Shown: positions 23,236 through 32,960 of the stretch, piece after piece | Layout of the letters: every line of letters starts with the position of its first letter | Position numbering within the stretch: position 1 is the first letter of the stretch | NCBI GenBank assembly: GCA_021234155.1 | Contig: JAJEKV010000110.1 | Coordinates: 2,262,338-2,326,337 of the forward strand | Direction: 5' to 3' | Source: Isoetes taiwanensis | Taxonomy: Eukaryota; Streptophyta; Lycopodiopsida; Isoetales; Isoetaceae | DNA length: 64,000 nucleotides | Notes under the pieces: generated by a model | Seen by the model: only the letters and a program-made list of their open reading frames with translations | Told to the model about the DNA's origin: nothing | Database searches by the model: none | Translations under genes and position numbers: made by a program

Positions 23236-24149
23236 GCCTCAGGGCCAAAATTTTGTAACAATTTTGTAAAAATTTTGTACATTGGCCTAATGGCCTTTTT
23301 AATAAAAATCTTGTTTACCATCAAACTTTGTTGTAACTTTGTTTCTTGTTTCATTGAGATCTCTTCTTCTTCATCTATGAAATGTTATTTTTGTCTATCT
23401 ATCAAATTTATGAAGTTCGAATTCTGTGTAAAAGTCCATTCAGATTCTACTTGAATGTAACGATTGTTTCTAGCTCTTTCATTAGTTTCAAACACTAAGC
23501 ATTTTAATCACTTTTCAGCGGTGCCCGATTGAGTAAGCACTGAAACACGAGCACTTATGCAATAAACAGCTACCTTTAAACGGTTATATGGCTTAACAAT
23601 AAGCACGACCTTATGACAAGAAGCACATTATGACATTAAGCAACTACATAAAAGTATCATCCTTCGCGAAGACAATAAGCGATATCGCCATTAAGACTCA
23701 AACCATAGCACTTGCAGGGCAATTTTTTTTTTTAAGCACTTGATAAGTTTTAAGCATCCCTTCGATTCAAGCATTGAAGTATATATAAACAATATAGCAA
23801 AACTTATAGACAAGTCGCATTGAACTACATAAACAATATAGCAAAAAACATTCTTAAATTAAGATAAAGATGGTACATGAAAAGTGTAGGATTCCTTGGC
23901 CTAAATAAATGACAAACAGACCAATAATCATGGAGAATGACAAGCGTCATCACCACAAACCTTCTCCAATTCCTCCTTCACAAACCCGCAGAATCGCGAA
24001 TCGTTTTTCGAGAAAGTCTTTCCAAGCATAGCTTCATAATCTTTCTATCGTCTTAGGCCAAGGCTTGTATCTATGTGTATTCTTCACCAAGTAACTTCAT
24101 TTCTTCCTCAATCTTGGCCTGCAAGATTTCTTCTATCTTTGGGGTGAGT

Positions 24150-24640
24150 CTTGGTAGCACTTCATCATGGACATCCATCTTGAATCACGGTACATTGAGA
24201 AATTTCCAGGGTTTGCTAAGGTAAGACTTGTACAATGAATCATCAAGAAGCAAAGTCTTACCCGAGAATCTTGGGTATGACTCATATATTTTCCCAAGTG
24301 GCTTCATCATGATCGATGACCCGGGTTTGTTAGGGTGGTGAAAACTGGTGCACACATTTTTTTCTGTCCCCATACAAATCAAATCTGTCCCTCAAATGCG
24401 GACATAGTACTTGCAAAGACATCTTCCACATTGGAGAGTTGCATTGATGACCATATACCAACACAACACTTCAGAACAAAGTCTTCAAGAAGAACACCGC
24501 TCGGTCCGAATATCACTTTCTTTACGCTAGTGTATGTCATTGTCAATCCCCTTCCAAGCGTATGTGTTCATTTGCACCAAATGTTTTTACCAACACACCA
24601 TTTAAATCCAAGACAATGAGTTTATCTTTTCGGGCAAATC
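24150..24640 (-). pseudogene. FCP1-like phosphatase domain inside the transposon
   Basis: The minus strand reads 'LIVLDLNGVLVKTFGA' (the intact plant-type catalytic motif). After frameshifts it continues 'LEDFVLKCCVGIWSSMQLSN' and finally 'KTLLLDDSLYKSYLSKPW'. The domain order equals that of the ORF at 233-1049, but the pieces lie in different frames with stops. The tail after it is 'KIEEILQAKIEEEMKLLGEE'. Two FCP1-like genes in one window, one certainly within a DNA transposon, suggest recurrent capture. Confidence 0.65.
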
Positions 24641-24840
24641 AATATTTAGTACGTTGGAACATCCTGAATACCTACACAACAGGAATTACTACATGAATAA
24701 ATAGATGAAGATGAAAATGAAAAATGGGTTGAATGTGGAAACCTTTCTGTATCAACAGCAGGATTCTCTGACCTAACAGAATGAACTGGTAATCCTACAA
24801 AGTGAATGCAACAAAAGAAAAATCAATAATATTCAATGTT

Positions 24841-26521
24841 TTAATCAACACTAAGTTGTGGCCTTGCCCAACAATGCCCATACCCCTTTTCGGGGTTATT
24901 AATGGCGGCAATCACTTGTTGAAGATCGGGCTCACGAAACTTGAGGGCCCGATTCTGCATTTTCTTCAGAACACACTTCGATATGTGTGGTGTCATGATT
25001 GAGACTGCTTCCTGCATCTTTTGCATAGCTACTTCTTGTTCTCTTTCTTGTAGCCTGAACAACTACTTTGCTATCCTCCAGCTTACCCCTCTTTGTTCTT
25101 CTGCCCTTTCTTTTACGCAAATATTCAACCAAGTTGCCCTCATCCAGATGGAATTACTCCCTCGACTTCCTTAGGTGCTTGATTGTGTACAATCGGTCTG
25201 TTGTTTTTCCACAACCGGTCTTTGTGGTTTTCTGACTTCTTCTATAGCTTCTTGGGATGACTTCTTGGGTGGTGGTGGTGGTTCATTGTTGCAATCAAAT
25301 CAGTCACAATTGTTGTACTCCTATAGGACTTTGGGTGTTGTGCATCTTCAAATGGCACCATTGCCCTTCTTTGAACCCTCAGCGGTGAGACCTCACTTGC
25401 GGGGACGGATTAACACATCCTTTTTGGTGTACTATTTGAAGCACCGCAACATGGCCAAAACCTAGCTCGTCAAATACACCCTCGGCACCTTTCCGGGGCA
25501 ACCATGAATACATTGTCCTCCTCTCAACAATGAACAACAAGCTATATGATACTCATGTTGGCAATTCAGTGCTAAACTTAACCTGTAAGCTTTAGTGAAT
25601 TCCAGACCACATGCCGAACATGTATAAAATGAATCTTCCACTAGCAACTTATCTCGTATAATAGTAGAGATGCTAAATGTTCGGTGAGTATCCATTTTCA
25701 GCTTCCACAAATTGTTTATGTAGAAATCGAAGTCTCTGTTCTTCTTCGAGAACTTTTAACTCCTCCTCAAGTTTGAGTTTACGTTTGACCTGCTCATTAA
25801 CAGATGTAGGGTTCATTGCTTTTTGTACCTTGTTCCTGTGCCAAGTTTCCATCTGGACAGTCTGCTCCAAATCTTTAATTTCGCCTCCAACTCACATGTT
25901 GGATTAAGCTTGAACTCCTCCCTGTTTTGTAGCCAAATCATTTGTGGCTGTCTTAAACTGTTTTCAGCCTCTTCCAACATCATTTTACGTAATTGGAGGC
26001 CTTCTCATTGCCTTTCAGCTCACTTTCCCATCGCTTCCAGATTCTTTGTGATAAGTAAAACCGATTTTCCAATCTCATCTTTGCATTCTCTAAGGTTTTA
26101 TGTTTTCATCACATGCACCGACCTCATTTGATCCTTTTGCCACCTTTGGCTTTGCCTTCATTTCAGAGTTTTCCTAACATGTGCTACAACATACGCCTCT
26201 GTTTTTACTTGTCTATTGTTGTGGTATCTTTGACATTTACCGCGACAAATGCAGCCCGGATTTACTTTGTGTTCCTCGGGTGCAAGTATTGATCTAGTGC
26301 AATTTTCAAACGCATAAAAGCAAGGGCCGGTTGCTTTCTTACTTCTTTGTTGTGACAATTCTTGTAGATTTTTTCGTGAGTGTTTCCAACTTCTCTTGAA
26401 GATGCTCCTTTGCGAGTGCCATTTTATCTTTCCCTTGTTCAACTTCTTTGTCCAAGCGAGAATCCCAATCTCGATCCGTGACATTATTTTCCAACCAAGC
26501 TTCTTCCTCGTGGGGCTTCAC
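24841..26521 (-). pseudogene. Coiled-coil and RING-H2-like part of the same transposon gene
   Basis: From the 5' side on the minus strand: a coiled coil starting 'MKPHEEEAWLENNV' (26521), then a Cys-containing segment 'PCFYAFENC...GCICRGKCQRYH' (26158-26484). A second coiled coil follows at 25673-25870 ('KRKLKLEEELKVLEEEQRLR'), then a RING-H2-like motif at 25462-25710: CSAC, CQHEYH, IAC, CIHGC. A basic segment (24932-25132) and a helical segment with 'HISKCVLKKMQ' (24841-25062) come next. The FCP1-like domain follows at the 3' side. Neighbouring pieces overlap in different frames, so the gene is decayed. Confidence 0.45.
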
Positions 26522-26734
26522 CCCGAATTGCCTGAGACCTCGATGGTGTGAAAATCATCCGCTCCATGCCTCCATCGTCAGCGGTGAAACACCGATCCGA
26601 GTTTTCGGCGCCCGAGGGAAAAGGAGGGAGAAGGGCGTGGCGAAGCCGACGCGTCATGAAGGTTCAAGCACTTAAAGTGCTTAAACGCTTCGCCAAAAGT
26701 TGTACCCCACTAGCGATTTTACACCCATATACTG

Positions 26735-27081
26735 CTTTTGAATCTGAAAATTCTAGAACGGGAAGCATTTAACATGGATATGTGCAGATAAACATACCTG
26801 AGAGCCAGTCTTACTGTCAAATTTATTCCATGAGTCGTTGTGGACACTTCTTGCCCTCTATTCTACCATGCATTTTGTAGCTAAACAATAGAGCAAACAA
26901 AAAGATGCTGCTATGTTCGCTTCATTTTCCTGAGCTCAAAATAGGCCAAGAAAAAGAGCAATAGCGTTAGAGAGGGTGCCATGTGCTAACCCCTTTTGTT
27001 AGTACTTTGGCTATGGCGGATTGCCGATTTAATCGGTTTATTGTAAGAAGAGTTAGTCTTGGTTGCAGCGGATCCCTTATG
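26735..27081. other. Flank of the transposon, possible exon
   Basis: A minus-strand stretch ending at about 26807 reads into a GTATGT donor and can be joined in phase 2 with the exon at 19010. Nothing else is supported. Confidence 0.25.
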
Positions 27082-27290
27082 ATAAACTATGTAGCAGCTC
27101 TACAATCTATAATTTTGAAATTTGAAAACCCTTACTATAATGCGCAACACTACAATCCACAATCCGTAAAGCATGTAGAAAATTAAAGCTATTACATAGT
27201 TAAAAACTATGCAACAGCTCTACGAGTTATAGTTTTGAAATCTTAAAGCCGTTATTTTAGTGTGCAACACTACAATCTACAATTTATTCT
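27082..27290. repeat. Direct repeat, two copies of about 90 bp
   Basis: Both copies carry 'aaactatg(t/c)a(g/a)cagctctac', 'ttttgaaat' and 'gcaacactacaatc(c/t)acaat'. The copies are about 117 bp apart. Confidence 0.7.
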
Positions 27291-27322
27291 GTTCTCATCA
27301 CTGGCTAATCATTTACAAGTTC

Positions 27323-27737
27323 TGTAACGGACCCATGGGAGACTGCTTAAGCAGATCTTGGTGTCACGTTCCCATGACACTGACATAAATGGGTAGAAGC
27401 AACTACCTATAAATATCTAGACAGTTTTGCTCAGTTGGCTAAGGACATGTTGGTTCGGAACATTACATTTGGTATCAGAGTAGGGCTCAAGTTCGGGTCT
27501 CCATGGGGGCACAAATGACATGGATGCCATATGACACATAATACTTCCGTGGAGGGGAAGTACTGTGTGGTTCTGTCTGTAATGGAAGCATGATGCTCGA
27601 GGACGAGCATAGACGAGATTGTAGTAGACCCATGGGGGACTGCTCGAGGGGATCTTGGTGTCACATTCTCGAGACACTGGCATAAATGGGTAGAAGTGAC
27701 TACTCAGGTTAAGGGCATGTCGATTAGGAATGTTACA
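27323..27737 (+). mobile_element. TRIM-like miniature LTR element
   Basis: The left LTR (27323-27467) starts TGTAACGGACCCATGGG and ends ACATTACA. The right LTR (27620-27737) starts TGTAGTAGACCCATGGG and ends ATGTTACA. The primer-binding site TGGTATCAGAG (initiator Met tRNA type) lies at 27470. The internal part is only about 150 bp. Total length is about 415 bp and non-coding, as in terminal-repeat retrotransposons in miniature. The LTRs differ in length because the left one has an extra about 30 bp. Confidence 0.65.
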
Positions 27738-27850
27738 ATTTTCATACCACATGTAGACAACATAACTTCTAAGTAATATGTCATGAATTACTACAAACAT
27801 TTTCAGTCTTTTCGTTTATAGGTTCCCAACTTTTAGAGAACACAAACATT

Positions 27851-27878
27851 GCCCAGCAACGCTGGGCACTGTTTCTAG
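27851..27878 (+). mobile_element. Helitron 3' terminus
   Basis: GCCCAGCaacGCTGGGC is a hairpin, followed after seven bases by CTAG and then T. This is the standard Helitron 3' end (hairpin shortly before CTRR, insertion between A and T). The same hairpin occurs in mirror orientation at 53698-53714. The 5' end was not located. Confidence 0.65.
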
Positions 27879-27879
27879 T

Positions 27880-28620
27880 TGTTAATAAAGATATTCCTGG
27901 AATGTGTTGACGAGTTGGGCATGGAGAATGTAGAAAGTTGGGCATCGATACCTCTTAATTGCTAAGGCAAAGAACTAGCCGCAAAACCACGAGGGGGGAC
28001 ATAGGGAAATTCAGGGGAAGGAGACATAGAGAAAGGAAATATATGCTTTTGCACTTGTCAAAATATTCGAAAGAAAGCATTCAAATGAGTTTTTAAGATC
28101 GACGCAATTTTATTTTCTTGTAAACCAACAGCCAACATTGTGGATGCTCTGAGTGAAAGAATCATCTCAAAACAACTCTGTTGAGTGAATAGAATAGTTG
28201 GAACAACCCCAACTATAGTTACATATAGTTGCTCAAGAGATATGACTCGTGGCTACAGACATGACTAACATGACTATTACCTGGTGTTCTTTGGCTTGGA
28301 TTGCCAACTTGGACTTCATGCACAACAATATCTCTAGGTAAGAAATAGAATAGTGTAGTGGATGCAAAGTAGATGTGTGGAATATGCTACATAATTGGAC
28401 CACCATAAACACGTTTGGTGTCCAAATGAAAAGATAGAATATGCGAGAGTAGTGGTTCATCTGCTTCCAGACCCAACAATTTGACAGACCAATATAGACT
28501 CAAAACCTCGGTAAAAGTGAGGCGGCTGTACTCAAAATATCTGCGTTTCCACAAAATGTAGCAACTTGTTAAATATCAGTATTAGTTAAGAAGTTGGTAA
28601 TACAGCTTACTGAATAACAA
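27880..28620. other. No gene seen
   Basis: An AT-rich stretch with only short random frames. It ends at the TATA box of the ORF at 28700. Confidence 0.6.
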
Positions 28621-28626
28621 TCTTGC

Positions 28627-28634
28627 CTATAAAA
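28627..28634 (+). promoter_or_regulatory. TATA box of the 28700 ORF
   Basis: 'CTATAAAA' lies 66 bp upstream of the ATG in a C/A-rich leader ('acaccacacttcacacagca'), the usual plant arrangement. Confidence 0.6.
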
Positions 28635-28699
28635 CACCACACTTCACACAGCACTTAGAAAAAATCCGCCTTTATTGGAATCATCAAATTCTTTGTATA

Positions 28700-28984
28700 A
28701 TGAGTTCTCTTCTTCGACCCATCTCTGGAATCAGCCCCATTGTATGCTCTGCATCAGTAACTGCATCAAGGGTCCCCGTATCAGCGCCTAGATTAACATC
28801 AGAATCAGGCAAAGGGATTAATACAGACCCAAATATGCTCAAAATCATGTCCCAGATGGCCGCCCAGAGAGACTATTTCCGCATTAGAATCAATCCTGAT
28901 GTTTTTGAAGAATCATTTGTTGATGTTCGCTCAGATTTCAATTCGGCCTCCTCCTTCGCGGGAGATGATTCGTCGCAGAATTGA
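28700..28984 (+). CDS. Small intact protein, 94 aa, unknown
   Basis: This is a complete ATG-to-TGA frame with a TATA box and a 5' leader in proper position. The first about 35 residues ('MSSLLRPISGISPIVCSASV') are rich in Ser, Ala, Val and Arg with almost no acids, which would suit an organelle transit peptide. The rest ('NMLKIMSQMAAQRDYFRIRI', 'FEESFVDVRSDFNSASSF') is polar with an acidic end. There is no domain I recognise. It is one of the few undamaged, non-transposon frames here and a plausible host gene. The transit peptide is an inference from composition. Confidence 0.5.
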   Translation: MSSLLRPISGISPIVCSASVTASRVPVSAPRLTSESGKGINTDPNMLKIMSQMAAQRDYFRIRINPDVFEESFVDVRSDFNSASSFAGDDSSQN

Positions 28985-29258
28985 AGATTTTGTATGCTAC
29001 TTTGAATCAATTTTAAGCTTGCTTTTACGGTTCTGGTTGGCAATTACACCTTTAGATTTAGTTTTTGACATTGATTTTCTTGTCTGGCCGTGCAGATTTA
29101 AAAACGTATCGTTTTTTTAATCGTTGGCAGCCCCATTAATGGGGTGCTCACTCTTTTGAAATAATGTGTTTCGGTGCCTCTTGAATATAGAGCCTCTTAA
29201 ATAATGTGTGTCCTCTTGCGATGGTTCTAAGTACGCCCGATTTGGGTTGGCCTCCCAC

Positions 29259-29454
29259 GGAAACCCTTCCGGGTTTTAATGGAAACCCTTCCGGCTTTCC
29301 ATGGAAACCCTTCCTGAAACCCTTCCGGTTTTCAATAAAACCCGGAAGGGTTTCCATGGAAACCCTTCCGGGTTTTATTGAAAACCGGAAGGGTTTCAGG
29401 AAGGGTTTCCATGGAAAGCCGGAAGGGTTTCCATTAAAACCCGGAAGGGTTTCC
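29259..29454. repeat. Perfect 196-bp palindrome
   Basis: Two 98-bp arms are exact reverse complements, centred on CCATGG at 29354-29359, with no spacer. Each arm is itself built from 'ggaaacccttccgg' units. Both strands therefore encode the same Pro/Gly/Phe-rich frame, which is not taken as a gene. A related, looser foldback lies at 32605-32725. Confidence 0.95.
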
Positions 29455-30480
29455 ACAAAAATTTTATTTTTTAAATATTTACACACGTGAGCCTTTCACG
29501 CCTTTCCACACGGACGCCCGACATTAAGGCGCACGTCCATCGAGCGCACGTCACTCAAAATTCAAATTTTGAGTGGAAACCCTTCCCGATTTCCTTGCAT
29601 GATGGAAATTGGAAAGGGTTTACACAGGAGGAGGAAAATAGGAAGGCTTTCCACAGGAGGAGGAAAACAGGTTAGGTTTCCACATGAGGAGGAAAATAGG
29701 TTAGGTTTCCACATGCAGTTAGAAACTCGATAGTGCGTACGTGTGAAGTTGCACTCTATTATGTTGCATCATGGCACTATGCTCTACATAATCTCTATTG
29801 CATAACCTTTGTCTTTGTTAAATATTCTTCCGTCGTACATGCGAGAGACCAAAAGAAAAAAAGAAACAAACTTAAGTAAATGATAAATGTAACATGAAAG
29901 AACAAACTTAAGTATTTGATAAATGTAAGCAAACTCAAGTACTTGATAAATGTGACAAGACATATGAGTCCCAAGGGTTTTTCACTATGGGATCTGGCTG
30001 CAGCACATTCTACTATAACATTAGCACATCCATTTGATTGCTATGGAAGTAGCTCGATTCCAAATCGGGAGTAGACAATGGTTTTCTGTCTATATTGTAG
30101 AAGGTGGCAATCCCAAAGACTATTTGAACTTTGATTGATCATAAGGAAAACTTTGAATAAAAAAAAAGCTCCAACATAACCATTGATTTTTTGAATCTTT
30201 GATAATGATTAAAGAGCAGGTTCTATTTGCACTTGAATACCGTCCATGTTTTTCTATTGTGTCTTAGCATTTAGTTCTTAGGCAACACAAGTTAATATCA
30301 ATGTAGCAAAAAGTGTTGGCCAAGGGAAGACTTTGTCAAATGAAAAGTTGGATTGTGTTCTGCCTAATGGACCTTCAAAACCTATTGCAACAAGTGCAAA
30401 AACAGACATTGTAATGCAAGGGAGAGAGGGCCTCTTCAAAGACTATTCTATATTCAATAAACAAGAACTGGCCTTAATGC
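29455..30480. other. Non-coding with short repeats
   Basis: It contains more 'ggaaaccctt' and 'ccacaggaggaggaaaa' repeats (29570-29720) and three 'aacttaagta-ttgataaatgt' repeats (29870-29955). No gene. Confidence 0.6.
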
Positions 30481-30483
30481 TTT

Positions 30484-31858
30484 TCAGACATAGACAACTG
30501 CAGGGATAACCATAAAGGATCCATTAGTATAGAACAAATGTATCAGTTTTTTATTCGCCTCCTCTTCTGCCCGTTTTCTAACGAGATCGCGTTTTCTTAA
30601 CACCAAACTATGTCGTTTCAAGGTAGTCCCTATGTTGGTAGTAGAAGCCTGTCTTTCCTTTGCTAGAAGCCTTCTCTCCTCTTCTGGATCTTCCTGCAAT
30701 AATCTCAAGATGTTAATAAGAAATATAGAAACTCGACTACAGGGTTACATAGGACAGAAAATGAAGGAATATCTGCCAGAAATTAGTGTAAGCTTAAACA
30801 ATAGGTAACATAAAAGCCTCAGCAATAGAAACAAAAGGATAAAGAACAAATCATGCACTACTATATTCTATATCCACAAGGTGTAAAAATAAATTGATAT
30901 CTTACCTTGTTCCGGGAAAGACGGCGAGCTTTTAGATTCATGTCTCTCTGCTGCTGCTCTTGCCATGTAGATATAGCCATATCACCTCGCTGATCAAATG
31001 CCTTCTTTTTCTTCATTACCCATTCCATCCATGCCTTAGATGCCTGGTCATCATGCATATTCTTGTTAAGCCTATATCGCCATGATTTGAAAGATAAGGT
31101 AACAGTGTGAAATGCAATATCAAAATTCATCAATAATATTAACCTTCATCGGGTTACTAGAATTCTCAATGTCATATTCCCTGCGCTTTTCTCTGTCCAT
31201 AAGTAATTCATAGGCCGCCTGAATCTTGATAAAGCGACTCTCTATTGTCTCTCCCTCCTCCAGTCCTTCACTGCCATCATAAACTGAAAGACTGTTCCTT
31301 TTTAATTAGTTGCTAATTTTAGTGTTCAGAAGCAATAATAATAGTACCAAACTGGAGGGAGGTACTTAATATGAGAAATATCAATAATATGCTAGTATTC
31401 AAAATTGGCTAGCAACTACTACCAATTGCCTTCTCCATGTTGAAAGCGTGAATTACCACAGAAACTCACATTCTCCAAGTCCTTATCATCCAAGGGCATG
31501 TTTTCATCACAAAAAATTGACAAGGATTCCTTATTTTAAGTTTGTGCTCTTGTTTTTTATACAACTTTATCACATTTTGGTTGGTAGGATATTACGCTAA
31601 AAACTTCGGAAAGACAGATGACAATCATTTTCAGCACTTGAAGGCTTTTTTATCAGATAATTAGGGATTACACTTAGAATTGATAAACTAAAGCAAAGGT
31701 TTTAAATTGTAGATACAATAGAACTGCTTCAGCTACTGGAAGATGACATTGAACTCAAAGCACTAGCTTGAAGGTGATAATAACAAAAGTACCATCAGGA
31801 TGGAAAATTCGTCTGTATGCACTTCTTATTCCTTCGTCATCAGCATCCTTTTCAACAC
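30484..31858 (-). CDS. DnaJ (J-domain) protein, 3' exons
   Basis: Four minus exons with GT/AG borders and matching phases: 31858-31793, 31283-31144, 31043-30906 and 30693-30484 (stop). Exon 1 reads 'GVEKDADDEGIRSAYRR' and 'HPD'. Exon 2 starts 'VYDG' and gives helix III/IV, 'ESRFIKIQAAYELLMDREKR' with 'REYD'. Exon 3 is 'KAWMEWVMKKKKAFDQRGDM' and 'RRLSRNK'. Exon 4 is 'DPEEERRLLAKERQ' and 'LKRHSLVLRKRDLVRKRAEE'. J-domains recruit Hsp70 through the HPD loop. The basic, Gln/Arg-rich C-terminal half after the J-domain fits a plant DnaJ subfamily. The upstream exon with the first J-domain helix is not found; repeats fill the region above 32 kb. The gene is either truncated or has a distant first exon. 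Confidence 0.75.
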
Positions 31859-32034
31859 CTGCAAAGGAAAAGGGACAAGCTAAGAACAAGTTATGGTATA
31901 TAGACAAGAAAATTGAGCTCACCAAGAGTGTCATCACCGGAAAACAGTAAAAAGCTCGAACGTTTGTTTAGCCTCATGGAAAAATAGGAGTTGGATCACG
32001 GTTGTACATCATTTGCATTGCTCAACACAGGAAA

Positions 32035-32330
32035 ACCTTAAAGAAAGAAAAGAAAAGAAAGAAAAGCTTTAGACAGAAAGAAAGAAAAGCTTCAGAAAGA
32101 AACGCTTCGAAAGGAAGGAAGGAAGGAAGGAAGTTTATTTTAACGTCCACGGAGGCCAGAGGCCTATGAGACGGCACAGAACAGGCAAAAAAGCCAAAAA
32201 CCCCAACACCAAAAACAAACAATGTAACTGTACAGTAGAACCCTACTACCGGGATGAAAAAACCCCCACTTGGGAGGAAAAACCCTAACAGTAGGCTCTC
32301 AAATACCATGCCCCAGAAGAGCAAGTCTGA
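32035..32330 (-). mobile_element. LINE/SINE-like 3' end with simple-sequence tail
   Basis: On the minus strand, G/T-rich 3' UTR-like sequence ('ggtgttggggtttttggc', 'gtggacgttaaaataaactt') leads into (TTCC)n and (TTTC)n tracts. This is the form of a non-LTR retrotransposon 3' end. It lies in the first visible intron region of the DnaJ gene. Confidence 0.45.
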
Positions 32331-32359
32331 CGGCCCCCACTTGGGAGGAAGAAAGCTTT

Positions 32360-32560
32360 GTTACGCCATTGCCGGAGTCGCTGCACAGAAAGAACAGAGT
32401 CGCTGCACAACAAAATAGAACAGAATCGGGAATAGAAAGAACATTGTCGCTGCACAAAAAAAAAACAGAGTCGGGAATAGAAAGAATGGAATCGCTGCAT
32501 AAATCGGAGCCATCGCCGGAGCCATCGCAGGAAGAGGAGCAGGGCGCCAAAGTCGCTCGT
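32360..32560. repeat. Degenerate repeats of 'agtcgctgcacaga'
   Basis: About four imperfect units of roughly 40-45 bp with 'cgctgcac' and 'gggaatagaaagaa'. No coding claim is made for the overlapping frames. Confidence 0.65.
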
Positions 32561-32604
32561 TAATTCTATCATTAATGAATGGCGGATATCTTCCCCCAAA
32601 AAAT

Positions 32605-32960
32605 TCTATTTTTAGTGAAAACCCTTCCGGGGTTCTAATATGGAAACCCTTCCGGGGTTCAATGGAAATCCGGAAGGGTTTCCACATAAAACCCCGGAAG
32701 GGTTTCCATTAATTTATTTAATAACCCCAATCGGGGGGAGATAGTGTGAGCGGTCCTCTTGGGTACCCCTTATTTCGGATCATGGATTCCTTTAAAATAA
32801 TTTGTGCCCGTTAATCGGTGCCTCTTGTTTCAATTATGGTGATTTATGATTGGAGGCAATTATGAACCCTTTTGAAATAATGGGCGCCTCCTGTTTCAAT
32901 TATGGTTATTTATAATTGGAGGCGCCCATTATTTTGAGCTTTGGAATACACGTTCATCTA
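32605..32960. repeat. Foldback sequences
   Basis: An imperfect inverted repeat of 'ggaaacccttccgggg' (32615-32717) is followed by two hairpins: 'gggcgcctcc...ggaggcgccc' (about 32883-32928) and 'ggtgcctcttgtttcaatta...gattggaggc'. They share the 'ggaaacccttccgg' unit with the perfect palindrome at 29.3 kb. Confidence 0.7.

Larger units (their letters stand above)
19043..26731 (+). mobile_element. 7.7-kb DNA transposon with TIRs and three genes
   Basis: The ends are inverted: left TATATGGGTGCAAAATCG, right complement TATATGGGTGTAAAATCG, with matching continuing to 'TGGG' about 28 bp in. Both sides have TA/TATA at the junction, a possible target duplication. Inside are a DDE-like transposase (plus), an acidic protein (plus) and a coiled-coil/RING-H2/FCP1-like gene (minus). 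All three are broken. The superfamily cannot be fixed by eye. Confidence 0.7.

Noticed and set aside
29148-29490. Identical 'LPGFNGNPSGFPWKP' frames on both strands
   Set aside because: A consequence of the perfect palindrome; no promoter, no homology.
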